Virus record (IMG/VR): IMGVR_UViG_3300045243_000021
Coordinates: 1-64,000 of that record
DNA length: 64,000 nt
Strand: one strand, 5' to 3'
From: a virus
The translations under genes and the position numbers were made by a program. Shown here piece by piece: positions 57,766-64,000 of the stretch. A model generated the notes under the pieces. It did no database searches, was not told the origin of the DNA, and worked only from the letters and a program-made list of their open reading frames with translations. Within the stretch, counting starts at the first letter, position 1. Every line of letters starts with the position of its first letter.

Positions 57766-58742
57766 AAATCCTCTTCGTAGCCAAGCACGGCAACCACGAC
57801 AACGCCGACGAAGACGCAGTATCGTTTGCTTTGGAGCAACTCGGCCACACCGTCATTCGCGTGCAAGAGTACCGGCGACTGCGCGAAGATTCGCGGCCGA
57901 TAGAGGAGTGGATCGATACCGTCGAGGCCGACTTGTGCCTTTGCTTTAAGTGGGAAACTGTGTCCGAGATGATCGAAGTGGCGCAACGCATGCCTCTTTG
58001 TTTCTGGTATTTCGACCTCGTGTCATCCGAGTGTCCAACGCTAGCCGCTCGCATGCAAACGCGGCGCAACTGGATGCGTGACGTTGTGCCTAATTGCAAG
58101 GTCGGCTTCTGTACGGACGGGGATTGGGTGGAGAGCTTCAACGTCGAGCATTACGAGCGTGTGGCCGGTCCACTGGGATTGCGTCGCACGGAATGCCATG
58201 ACGCCTTGGTTCATCTCATGCAAGGCGCTGATGAACGTGTCGCTGGCTTCGGCGAACGCAACACGTCCTGTCCGCCCATCATCTTCACGGGCATGATTCA
58301 CCACGGAGCCAGGCGAGCGGAGCACGTTAGCCACTTGCAAGCGAAGTGGGGCGACCGCTTCGCCGTCATCGGCAACCGTGGACCACTCGGGCGGCGGCAT
58401 GGCCGTGAATTGGCCGACCTGTTTGCCAGCACATCCATTGTCGTGGCACCGGATGGGCCGGTAACTGACTCATACTGGTCGAACAGGCTTTGGCTTTCTT
58501 TGAGTCTTGGTGCGTTTCTCCTTCACCCTTATTGCGCGAAGATAGCCGACTATTACCGCATCGGTGAAGAGGTGATTTGCTACCGCTCGCGGGAAGAACT
58601 GGACGACCTGATCGGCTACTACCTGGATCGTCCGCAGAAGCGCGAAGAGATTCGCATGGCGGGATTCAAGGCGACGATTGATCGCAACCTTTACAGGCAT
58701 CGTGTTGCCGAACTCATCGCGGAAGTGGAGAGACGATTATGA
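57762..58742 (+). CDS. Glycosyltransferase (CgeB/GT1_2-like)
   Basis: 326 residues from GTG 57762 with AAGGAGCAAC. The N-terminal KILFVAKHGNHDNADEDAVS and the central CFWYFDLVSSECPTLAARMQ, with VVAPDGPVTDSYWSNRLWLS and LSLGAFLLHPY near the end, fit CgeB-like enzymes. Its role is sugar transfer. Confidence 0.72.
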   Translation: MKILFVAKHGNHDNADEDAVSFALEQLGHTVIRVQEYRRLREDSRPIEEWIDTVEADLCLCFKWETVSEMIEVAQRMPLCFWYFDLVSSECPTLAARMQTRRNWMRDVVPNCKVGFCTDGDWVESFNVEHYERVAGPLGLRRTECHDALVHLMQGADERVAGFGERNTSCPPIIFTGMIHHGARRAEHVSHLQAKWGDRFAVIGNRGPLGRRHGRELADLFASTSIVVAPDGPVTDSYWSNRLWLSLSLGAFLLHPYCAKIADYYRIGEEVICYRSREELDDLIGYYLDRPQKREEIRMAGFKATIDRNLYRHRVAELIAEVERRL

Positions 58743-59002
58743 GCGTTGACATTCGCAAAGGCGAGCACATGCCACCAGATGTCATGGAGCCCATTTCGCC
58801 AGGTCATCTCGGCAGTATGCCAAGTGTGCCATTCGAGATTGCGCCCAACGACTGGCATGAGAATGGAGTTCCGTATGGAGCGTGGTGCAAGTGCCAAACG
58901 TGTGGAGTCGTTGGCCGAAGCACGATGGCATTCGACTTCTACACGAGCGGTCCAGGAATGCCATACGATTGCGAAGATTGCGCACAGAAGAAACTAAAAT
59001 GA
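58739..59002 (+). CDS. Small Zn-ribbon-like protein
   Basis: 87 residues from ATG 58739 (ATGA overlap). CKCQTCGVVGR and YDCEDCAQKK make a four-Cys site. No enzyme motif; perhaps an accessory to a methyltransferase. The next gene overlaps its stop. Confidence 0.6.
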   Translation: MSVDIRKGEHMPPDVMEPISPGHLGSMPSVPFEIAPNDWHENGVPYGAWCKCQTCGVVGRSTMAFDFYTSGPGMPYDCEDCAQKKLK

Positions 59003-59475
59003 GCAATCCGATCAGCGATCGCAACTGGTGGCGCAATCGCCTGCACGAGTGCCGGGGCGAACTGCACCGCTCTATCTGCGAGTGCTCGATTGATCGCTGG
59101 CTGGAGATGCAGGCCGAACACCAGCGGACACTGGCCAAGGAAATCCGACCTACCGACGTCATTCTGGACGTGGGCTGTGCATGGGGGCGGATCGTCGGAC
59201 TCTTGCCCTGCACGTTCAAGGGTATGTACGTTGGCGTCGATTCGTCGCCCGAGATGATAACGCTGGCCCAAATGCTCAACCCGCCCTGGTGTACGTTCTA
59301 CGTCCAGGACGTGCGGTGCATGACATTCGATCCTGGGACGTTCACCGTGGCCATAGCTTGCGGCATGCGAGGCATGTTCCAGCGGAACCGCATGGGAGAC
59401 GCATGGCTGGCCGTTCAGAACGAGATGAACCGGGTGGCGATGCGGCAACTGGTGCTGCCCATGCTGGATGAGTGA
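58999..59475 (+). CDS. Class I SAM-dependent methyltransferase
   Basis: 158 residues from ATG 58999. VILDVGCAWGRIVGLLP is motif I, YVGVDSSPEMITLAQML motif II, and FYVQDVRCMTF motif III. It is short for the family and ends soon after the fold core. Probable small-molecule or sugar methylation within the cluster. Confidence 0.8.
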   Translation: MSNPISDRNWWRNRLHECRGELHRSICECSIDRWLEMQAEHQRTLAKEIRPTDVILDVGCAWGRIVGLLPCTFKGMYVGVDSSPEMITLAQMLNPPWCTFYVQDVRCMTFDPGTFTVAIACGMRGMFQRNRMGDAWLAVQNEMNRVAMRQLVLPMLDE

Positions 59476-59869
59476 GACAATGACCAAGCAAATCCATGAT
59501 GCCGATGGCATGCTGTTGGCCGTGCTCGTGCAAGGGCCATGGGATGCGGGCGTGACGTTCCACACGCTGGGAACCATGCCGCTGCAACTGGCGACGATGG
59601 AGCGGAAGGCGGGTGAGCACGTCAAGGCCCACACGCACCGCCCGGAGTTGCGGACCATCGACGTGACGGCGGAAGTGCTGCTCATCCGCAAGGGGCGGGT
59701 ATCGGTGCAGATATTCGACAACGCCAAGCGGCTTTGTGCCGACGTCACGCTGCGAGCCAACGACGGGCTTCTGCTGGTGGCGGGCGGGCATGCCATGACG
59801 GTGCTTGAGGACACGCAGTTAGCCGAAATCAAACAAGGCCCATTCCAGGACGACAAGGTGCCATTGTGA
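59468..59869 (+). CDS. Cupin protein, possible sugar ketoisomerase
   Basis: 133 residues from ATG 59468. KAGEHVKAHTHRPELRTI gives the cupin His motif, VLLIRKGRVSVQI the Gly-turn strand and LLVAGGHAMTVLED the second His motif. In pathways with a GDP-hexose dehydratase and a DegT aminotransferase a cupin ketoisomerase is usual (FdtA-type); the size fits. Substrate is inferred. Confidence 0.7.
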   Translation: MSETMTKQIHDADGMLLAVLVQGPWDAGVTFHTLGTMPLQLATMERKAGEHVKAHTHRPELRTIDVTAEVLLIRKGRVSVQIFDNAKRLCADVTLRANDGLLLVAGGHAMTVLEDTQLAEIKQGPFQDDKVPL

Positions 59870-59889
59870 TGCAAGCGTACGAACAGCTA
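59868..59889 (+). pseudogene. Orphan 5' end of the aminotransferase gene
   Basis: ATG 59868 overlaps the cupin stop (TGATG), as the ancestral coupled start would, and encodes MQAYEQL. The intact gene at 60243 begins MEAYEQL with four synonymous third-base changes in those seven codons. The HNH-family gene on the other strand starts its stop codon in this fragment (59887-59889). Confidence 0.75.
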
Positions 59890-60153
59890 TCGGGCCGCTG
59901 GGGTCGTCAGTGCTTTCTCCAGCGTCCATCGTCTAAGTCTGAACGCCAGCGTCTTTGGGCATACGCCAAGAGTGCGAGCCCAATCGGTAATAGTTCGCGA
60001 CGCCCCCCTGAAAGTAATCACTCTATTCGTGCGTTTGTTTCGATCTTGAGTATGACGTTGAGCCCAAATGCAGTTGCTCGGCAAGACGGTCAATTCCCCA
60101 AATACCTGACCGTTGAGATTGCGGCGCAAACGTATTATCGTAGTCTGAGGCAT
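59887..60153 (-). CDS. Degenerate HNH/NUMOD-type homing protein
   Basis: 88 residues on the - strand from ATG 60153 with AGGAGG 9 bases upstream. It keeps the N-terminal NLNGQVFGELTVL of HNH/AP2-type homing proteins and the C-terminal HTH ITDWARTLGVCPKTLAFRLR with RWTLEKALTTP, but the Cys/His HNH core between them is missing. A relic or regulatory remnant is likely. The reading on the + strand over the same bases (starting at 59866) has no sense. Confidence 0.7.
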   Translation of the reverse strand: MPQTTIIRLRRNLNGQVFGELTVLPSNCIWAQRHTQDRNKRTNRVITFRGASRTITDWARTLGVCPKTLAFRLRRWTLEKALTTPAAR

Positions 60154-60186
60154 GCTATGGCCCTCCTACGGCCAAAGTGTGTTTGG

Positions 60187-60225
60187 ACGCCATGTAGCCG
60201 AAATCTGCATGGCGTTCTTTATTTT
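60187..60225 (+). terminator. Terminator-like hairpin inside the homing insert
   Basis: ACGCCATG (60187-60194) pairs with CATGGCGT (60208-60215), followed by a T-rich run (TTCTTTATTTT). On the + strand this could cut transcription before the aminotransferase; on the - strand it lies in the leader of the homing gene. Confidence 0.55.
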
Positions 60226-60242
60226 ACGGGGCAGTAGTAAAC

Positions 60243-61220
60243 ATGGAAGCATATGAGCAGCTTGAATTTGAATTCGCTGAATGGAACGGCCTTGATCCTA
60301 GTGGCATGGTGGCCTGCAACTCGGGCACCAGTGCGATCCACCTGGCGCTCGAGGCAATGCGGCTGCCGGCTGGCTCTGAGGTCGTTACTCCGGATTTTGG
60401 AATGATTGCGTGTCCGCGGGCCGTGACGCTGGCGGGCATGGTGCCGGTGTTTGTGGATTGCGATGAGCAACTGTTGCTCGACAAAGATGAGTTTGCACGT
60501 CAAAGAAACTCAACCCCTGAAGTTGTTATGACCGTTCACGTACATGGCCGACAAATTCACGAAGACGTGTTCTACCATGCAGGCCAATATAACTGGTACG
60601 TCATCGAAGACCTTGCCGAAGCCCACGGCATCCGCCCGCACTCCAACACCGACGCCGCTTGCTGGTCATTCCAAAGCTCCAAGGTCATCCACGCCGAAGA
60701 AGGCGGGGCCGCCTGGTTCCGCGACAAGGACGCCGCCAAGCTGGCCCGCAGCCTGCGGACGATGGGGTTTACGGAAGAATGGGATTACATGCACCTGAGA
60801 GGCGGGATTAACGGCCGCATGAGCAACGCCCACGCCACGATGATTCTCGATTCGCTCCACGCCTTCGACGCGAACATGCTGAAACGCCGGGCCATGGAAG
60901 CCGCCTACAACGCGCACTGTCCCAACGAATGGCGCATGCCCGAGCGTGCCAGCCCGTGGATATACGACGCGAGAATACCTGGCCTGACTGCCGACCGCCA
61001 GCGTAGCATCATCCGTGAATTGCAGGCACAGGGCGTGCCGGCCCGTTTCCCGTTTCGCCCGATGCACGTTCAGGAGGAGTACGAGGATTGCCGGCGCGTG
61101 GGCGGAGAGATTGCCGAGCGGATGAGCCGGGAACTGATTTGCCTGCCGTTGTCGCCGGAGCGAACGACAGCGGCGATGCCGGAGAAGGCGTTCAGGATTA
61201 TCCGAGCGATGACGGATTGA
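60243..61220 (+). CDS. DegT/DnrJ/EryC1-family sugar aminotransferase
   Basis: 325 residues from ATG 60243. CNSGTSAIHLALEAMRLPAG (PLP phosphate cup), VIEDLAEAHGIRP (Asp and His-like region), SFQSSKVIHAEEGGAAW (catalytic Lys in SSK) and GINGRMSNAHATM are the family signatures. It would transaminate the 4-keto or 3-keto sugar made upstream. The first 7 codons are the recoded copy of 59868. Confidence 0.85.
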   Translation: MEAYEQLEFEFAEWNGLDPSGMVACNSGTSAIHLALEAMRLPAGSEVVTPDFGMIACPRAVTLAGMVPVFVDCDEQLLLDKDEFARQRNSTPEVVMTVHVHGRQIHEDVFYHAGQYNWYVIEDLAEAHGIRPHSNTDAACWSFQSSKVIHAEEGGAAWFRDKDAAKLARSLRTMGFTEEWDYMHLRGGINGRMSNAHATMILDSLHAFDANMLKRRAMEAAYNAHCPNEWRMPERASPWIYDARIPGLTADRQRSIIRELQAQGVPARFPFRPMHVQEEYEDCRRVGGEIAERMSRELICLPLSPERTTAAMPEKAFRIIRAMTD

Positions 61221-61286
61221 CGCCGCGTCCTCCCCGGTCGGGACTGGGTTGCTCCCCCGATGACAGGGGAGGCGCGGCTACCCGTC
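61217..61286 (+). other. Long imperfect hairpin after the sugar cluster
   Basis: CCGCG-T-CCTCCCC (61223-61235) pairs with GGGGAGG-CGCGG (61266-61277) with a single bulged T, enclosed by GACG/CGTC, and TCGGG/CCCGA inside. There is no U-tract. It may end the late transcript in a factor-dependent way or form a DNA cruciform. Confidence 0.55.
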
Positions 61287-61458
61287 ATACTACGACCCGC
61301 CTTCGGCAGCTGACGCCGCGGCGGCGGGAAATGCTCAACTTTGGCTGTTTTCAGCTATTGCATTGATAGCATCTGTACAGTACCATTCTTTTTAGCCTGG
61401 CCGCCTAGCCGAGCGAATCGCGCCGCCCACCGGGCCGGTTGATCCAGGCAGGAATGGA
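61287..61458 (+). other. Intergenic stretch with small hairpins
   Basis: CCCGCC...GGCGGG (about 61292-61329), GCTG-TTTT-CAGC (about 61343-61354) and a TTCTTTTT run near 61386. No coding frame with supported start. Nothing else identified. Confidence 0.35.
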
Positions 61459-61486
61459 TTGTTTGGCCCTCCCGCGCTGGTAGAAT
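61459..61486 (+). promoter_or_regulatory. Promoter for the att-proximal winged-helix gene
   Basis: TTGTTT (61459-61464), 16 bases, TAGAAT (61481-61486). The start codon of the next gene lies 25 bases further, with AAGGAAG as ribosome site. Confidence 0.55.
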
Positions 61487-61510
61487 ACGCGGACGGAAGG
61501 GGGCAAGGAA

Positions 61511-61852
61511 GTGGCCAGTGCTGCACGGGTACCCCAGTATCTAATTCAACTCGCTGAACGCAACACCCGACTCCTTGAACGCATGGCCGAAATTGAATTG
61601 GCCGCGGCTTCCGGTACGCGCCCACCACTCCGCTCGCGGGAACGTCGCATCATCGCGGCTATCGGTGCTCAGGCCCTTGTCGCCAAGCAAATCGCTAAAC
61701 TCATCGACGTGGAGTTCAACAAAGGCTTGCAAGCGGTGCTGGCCGATATGGTACGTTGGGGACTGCTCACGCATGACGCTGAAGGGTATCGGGTGGGCGA
61801 AGGGTGGGCGGGGACGGTGGTAGAGGACGAGGCTGAAGACGATGCCACCTGA
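61511..61852 (+). CDS. Winged-helix-like protein next to the attachment site
   Basis: 113 residues from GTG 61511. A coil (VPQYLIQLAERNTRLLERMA) followed by a small wHTH domain (RRIIAAIGAQALVAKQIAKL, then QAVLADMVRWGLLTHDAEGY) and an acidic tail. It may be a regulator or recombination directionality factor; the position beside att favours the latter, but no family confirms it. Confidence 0.55.
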   Translation: MASAARVPQYLIQLAERNTRLLERMAEIELAAASGTRPPLRSRERRIIAAIGAQALVAKQIAKLIDVEFNKGLQAVLADMVRWGLLTHDAEGYRVGEGWAGTVVEDEAEDDAT

Positions 61853-62001
61853 GTGCCACCTATCTCCGGCGGACAGAACCAGCAAAAACCCCTAGAAAAC
61901 AAGGGGGGACCGTAGCTCAACGGTCAGAGCAGGGGACTCATAAGACTTTGGCAAGTTAAGCAATCAGCCTGAAACAAGCCTGCCAGTGAAAGTGCCACCT
62001 A
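61843..62001 (+). other. Probable attachment region with arm-type repeats
   Basis: TGCCACCT occurs at 61843-61850, 61854-61861 and 61993-62000, the last two as GTGCCACCTA. They flank the tRNA-derived core (61906-61943) on both sides, as integrase arm sites flank attP. A tyrosine integrase is encoded about 500 bases away. Confidence 0.6.
61906..61943 (+). pseudogene. 5' half of tRNA-Met (CAU anticodon), attachment core
   Basis: GGGACCG (acceptor), TA, GCTC-AACGGTCA-GAGC (D arm), A, GGGGA and loop CTCATAA (anticodon CAT at 61939-61941). The sequence then departs from tRNA: the 3' stem and T arm are absent. The break lies at the anticodon loop, a usual crossover point for phage integrases. Not a functional tRNA. 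Confidence 0.8.
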
Positions 62002-62031
62002 AAAACTCACCAAAAAGGAGAGCCACGACCA

Positions 62032-62601
62032 ATGAAAGCGTGGGTAGCGAGGCGCAAAGGTACGCAGCTTTGGTGTGCTTACTGGAACGACCTGGATGGT
62101 AAGCGACGGCAGAAAGCATTTCGGGATGAGGCCGATGCGATTGCTTTTGCCAAAACCATTGACCGTGATCTTATCCACAACACTTACAGCGTCGTCAGCC
62201 GAAACGAATTTGCTATTCGTCCAATTGGGTTTGAAGCTTATCGCCAGTTCGCGGCGAAGGCCGTGTATTTCATCGAGGCTGTGGGGCTGGAGCGAGTCAA
62301 GATTGGCTATACAGAGGCGCTAGTAAGCAGGCTGGCTCATCTTCAAATATCGTCGCCAGTGCGACTTCGCGTTCTAGCGGTGGTGAAGGGCAACCGAGAA
62401 CTAGAAGCGAAGTTCCACAGTCGTTTTGCTGCACTTCGTTTGCACGGCGAGTGGTTCCAAATGGGCAAGGCGATACGGAAGCTTATTGATTACCTGCAAC
62501 GGCACGAACAGGTAACGAAGGCTCTGTTGGACAGGACGAAAGAACTGTCGGTGGAACAAACAACCTCCCCATCAACTCCTGCTGCTCAGCCAACGGGTTG
62601 A
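62032..62601 (+). CDS. Integrase N-terminus fused to a GIY-YIG (T5orf172-like) domain
   Basis: 189 residues from ATG 62032 after AAAGGAG. Residues 1-48 (MKAWVARRKGTQLWCAYWND, LDGKRRQKAF) are closely similar to the start of the integrase on the other strand (MKAWIARRGTTWVCYWND, TDGKRRQKSF). Residues about 77-155 are a T5orf172-type domain (VYFIEAVGLERVKIGYT, KFHSRFAALRLHGEWFQ) related to that at 5591-5848. The 3' end overlaps the convergent integrase gene by 119 bases. Probably an integrase remnant captured by a mobile nuclease. Confidence 0.7.
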   Translation: MKAWVARRKGTQLWCAYWNDLDGKRRQKAFRDEADAIAFAKTIDRDLIHNTYSVVSRNEFAIRPIGFEAYRQFAAKAVYFIEAVGLERVKIGYTEALVSRLAHLQISSPVRLRVLAVVKGNRELEAKFHSRFAALRLHGEWFQMGKAIRKLIDYLQRHEQVTKALLDRTKELSVEQTTSPSTPAAQPTG

Positions 62602-63589
62602 CGTAATACCGCATCGTCGTTTCGATGCTCTCGTGTCGCATCAAGAGCTTGAGGCCCGAGGCACTGATCCGTGGGGCATTCATCGTCCCGAATGCCTTCC
62701 GGATGGCATGAAAACCATACTGGCGGCCAATGCCTGCCCGGTCCTGGATGGCGTGCCATTCGTCGTACAGGTACTCTTGGCACTCGTCCCACGCAAAGAA
62801 CCGCTCTGAGAAGCCGCGTAGCCTTTGCATATGCTCAACAGCGACAGGTAGTAGGCCGATAATTGCGTCCTGCTTGCCCTTGGTGTGTCGAATGATGGCA
62901 AAGCTCTTGTCCAGGTCAACGTCATCGCGGCGCAAGTTCAGTAGTTCCCCGATCCGCAAGCCGGTGACGTAGGCCGTCATGATGAGGGCCTGCCACCATT
63001 CGCAGGCGGTGTAGCCCGTGCTCTCGGGCCGTTTGGCGTGACGACATGCTTGGTAGATTGCGGCAAAATGTTCCGGCAGCATGTAATCGGGCAGCTTCTT
63101 GTCGCCTTTGAGGAATCGGAACTTTGGCAGCTTGGGCAGGTATTCCCAATCCGCGGCGACTTGGAGCACGGCCCGTAGATGACGCAGGTACTTGTTGACG
63201 GTGGGCAGTTCCATGCGAGAGCCCGGCTGCTTCCCACGCTCCTGAACTAACGCCGCGATGAACTTGGCTATCGTTTCGGACGTGATATTGCACACCTTGC
63301 CGGGTCGGATGAGCTTTTCAAATCTGTCGAGAGCGTTGCGCGTAACTCGGGCAGTCGAACCAATTGCCAATGACGTTTCGTGGTACTTGCGGCGGAACTC
63401 CTGCCAAGTAGCAGTGCCGTTGGTGGACTGGATGCCCAAGAGCAGTTCAGCATCTTTCTTTTTTCGGAACGTCATCGCTAAACCATGGGCGTAGTCGTCC
63501 GATCCGAACGACTTCTGCCGTCGCTTGCCGTCCGTGTCATTCCAGTAGCAAACCCACGTCGTACCACGCCGGGCAATCCATGCCTTCAT
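62483..63589 (-). CDS. int: Tyrosine recombinase / phage integrase
   Basis: 368 residues on the - strand from ATG 63589, chosen for GGAGG just upstream; the frame is open further to 63724. Catalytic pattern: Arg in TGLRIGELLNL, HxxR in FHAIRKAFGT, His in LLMRHES and the nucleophile in TMRYYVNPLAE. The N-terminal MKAWIARRGTTWVCYWND part is the arm-type DNA-binding domain. It should recombine the tRNA-derived core at 61906-61943. Confidence 0.92.
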   Translation of the reverse strand: MKAWIARRGTTWVCYWNDTDGKRRQKSFGSDDYAHGLAMTFRKKKDAELLLGIQSTNGTATWQEFRRKYHETSLAIGSTARVTRNALDRFEKLIRPGKVCNITSETIAKFIAALVQERGKQPGSRMELPTVNKYLRHLRAVLQVAADWEYLPKLPKFRFLKGDKKLPDYMLPEHFAAIYQACRHAKRPESTGYTACEWWQALIMTAYVTGLRIGELLNLRRDDVDLDKSFAIIRHTKGKQDAIIGLLPVAVEHMQRLRGFSERFFAWDECQEYLYDEWHAIQDRAGIGRQYGFHAIRKAFGTMNAPRISASGLKLLMRHESIETTMRYYVNPLAEQQELMGRLFVPPTVLSSCPTEPSLPVRAVAGNQ

Positions 63590-63812
63590 GACGGCCTCCG
63601 TGCCGAACGCATCGCAAACAGCACGGCTAATCATCTTGCGTATTTTGCGGCATGCAAGGTTGGTTTTGCGCATGCCAGCCAGTTGACCTTGACAGGCCAA
63701 GTGGCGGCACCAACTGAACGGCAACTAGACTTCTAGCTGGTACCCAACCGCCCCCACGTCGGCAAGAATCACCCTCACGCCGATGGCGGCGGCTCTTTGG
63801 AAAGGTGGGGAG
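63590..63812 (-). other. Integrase upstream region
   Basis: About 220 bases between the integrase start and a partial gene on the same strand. No clear promoter or repeat seen. The extended integrase frame runs through part of it. Confidence 0.3.
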
Positions 63813-64000
63813 CTAGTCGATGAAGTGGCGGCAGTCAGGGCACCAACCGTTGCTGTGCTTGTGCGAATGGCCGCAAGGCTCCGGCGGCTTCAGCTTGTCC
63901 AGCTCCGCCCGCAGCCCCTGGACCTCGCGGGCCAACCCCTTGAGTCCAGCAGCAATGCTGGCCGTATCGCCCTTGAGGAGAGTTATTTCGGTTTGCTGGC
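63813..64000 (-). CDS. C-terminal part of a small coiled-coil / Cys-His protein (partial)
   Basis: A - strand frame enters at the right edge and stops at TAG 63813-63815. The visible 61 residues have a coil (LKGLAREVQGLRAELDKLK) and a Cys/His end, CGHSHKHSNGWCPDCRHFID, a likely Zn site. It may be transcribed with the integrase. Start outside the window. Confidence 0.5.
   Translation of the reverse strand, partial: QQTEITLLKGDTASIAAGLKGLAREVQGLRAELDKLKPPEPCGHSHKHSNGWCPDCRHFID

Noticed and set aside
59866-60237. 123-residue + strand frame between the cupin and the aminotransferase
   Set aside because: Only its first seven codons are meaningful (the orphan aminotransferase start). The rest is antisense to the HNH-family protein, which has a good ribosome site on the - strand.
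61906-62030. tRNA-Met gene with a group I intron in the anticodon loop
   Set aside because: No 3' half of the tRNA appears downstream before the next gene. The neighbouring integrase and arm repeats explain the fragment better.

Overview
The window reads as one temperate tailed phage (siphovirus type), in free or prophage form. The likely host is a planctomycete, probably Gemmata-like. That host call is an inference from protein style: secreted Tyr/Gly-rich and Pro-Val-rich proteins, single-CxxCH cytochrome-like proteins, a G8 domain protein, and many small Cys-rich proteins. Genes are packed with ATGA, GTGA and TAATG overlaps, and almost all lie on the + strand.

Layout. 1-9.5 kb is the early module: a ribbon-helix-helix regulator on the - strand with its promoter, small Zn-binding proteins, a RecB/Cas4-type exonuclease, a RecT annealing protein, an MT-A70 methylase, a putative nuclease, a winged-helix protein carrying a GIY-YIG domain, a RuvC-like resolvase, and an Ala-rich protein made of 12-bp repeats. 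9.5-26.4 kb is packaging and head: small and large terminase, portal, a head morphogenesis protein fused to a nuclease domain, a DUF2213-type protease/scaffold, major capsid, and connector/completion proteins. An XRE regulator and a strong sigma70-type promoter sit inside this block. 26.4-42.2 kb is a roughly 16-kb accessory block between head completion and tail genes. It holds several small membrane proteins, a papain-like protease whose catalytic Cys is interrupted by an intein, two CxxCH proteins, secreted low-complexity proteins, a G8/beta-helix protein and a BNR/LamG protein. 42.2-50.4 kb is the tail: tail terminator, tail tube, G/GT chaperones with a classic A_AAA_AAC slippery site, tape measure, and distal tail proteins. 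50.4-61.2 kb is a sugar cluster: glycosyltransferases, a C-methyltransferase with an intein, a GDP-mannose-dehydratase-like enzyme, FkbM and other methyltransferases, a cupin and a DegT aminotransferase. 61.2-64 kb is integration: a winged-helix protein, a tRNA-Met(CAU) 5' half flanked by short repeats (attP-like), an integrase-N-terminus/GIY-YIG fusion, and a tyrosine integrase on the - strand.

Three observations stand out. (1) A family of three homologous structured RNAs (15177-15298, 38598-38730, 43217-43345). Each ends in an intrinsic terminator placed just before a start codon and carries a second, upstream copy of one terminator arm. Their helices show compensatory changes. (2) Six homing-type elements: two LAGLIDADG inteins, one free LAGLIDADG gene, two GIY-YIG fusions and one degenerate HNH-family gene. 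In two places the element lies between a dead first copy and a living, synonymously recoded second copy of the 5' end of the gene it invaded. (3) An unusual accessory cassette that couples a probable protease-type lysin with phage-encoded c-type heme motifs.

Functional calls come from motif recognition by eye. No database search or folding program was run.
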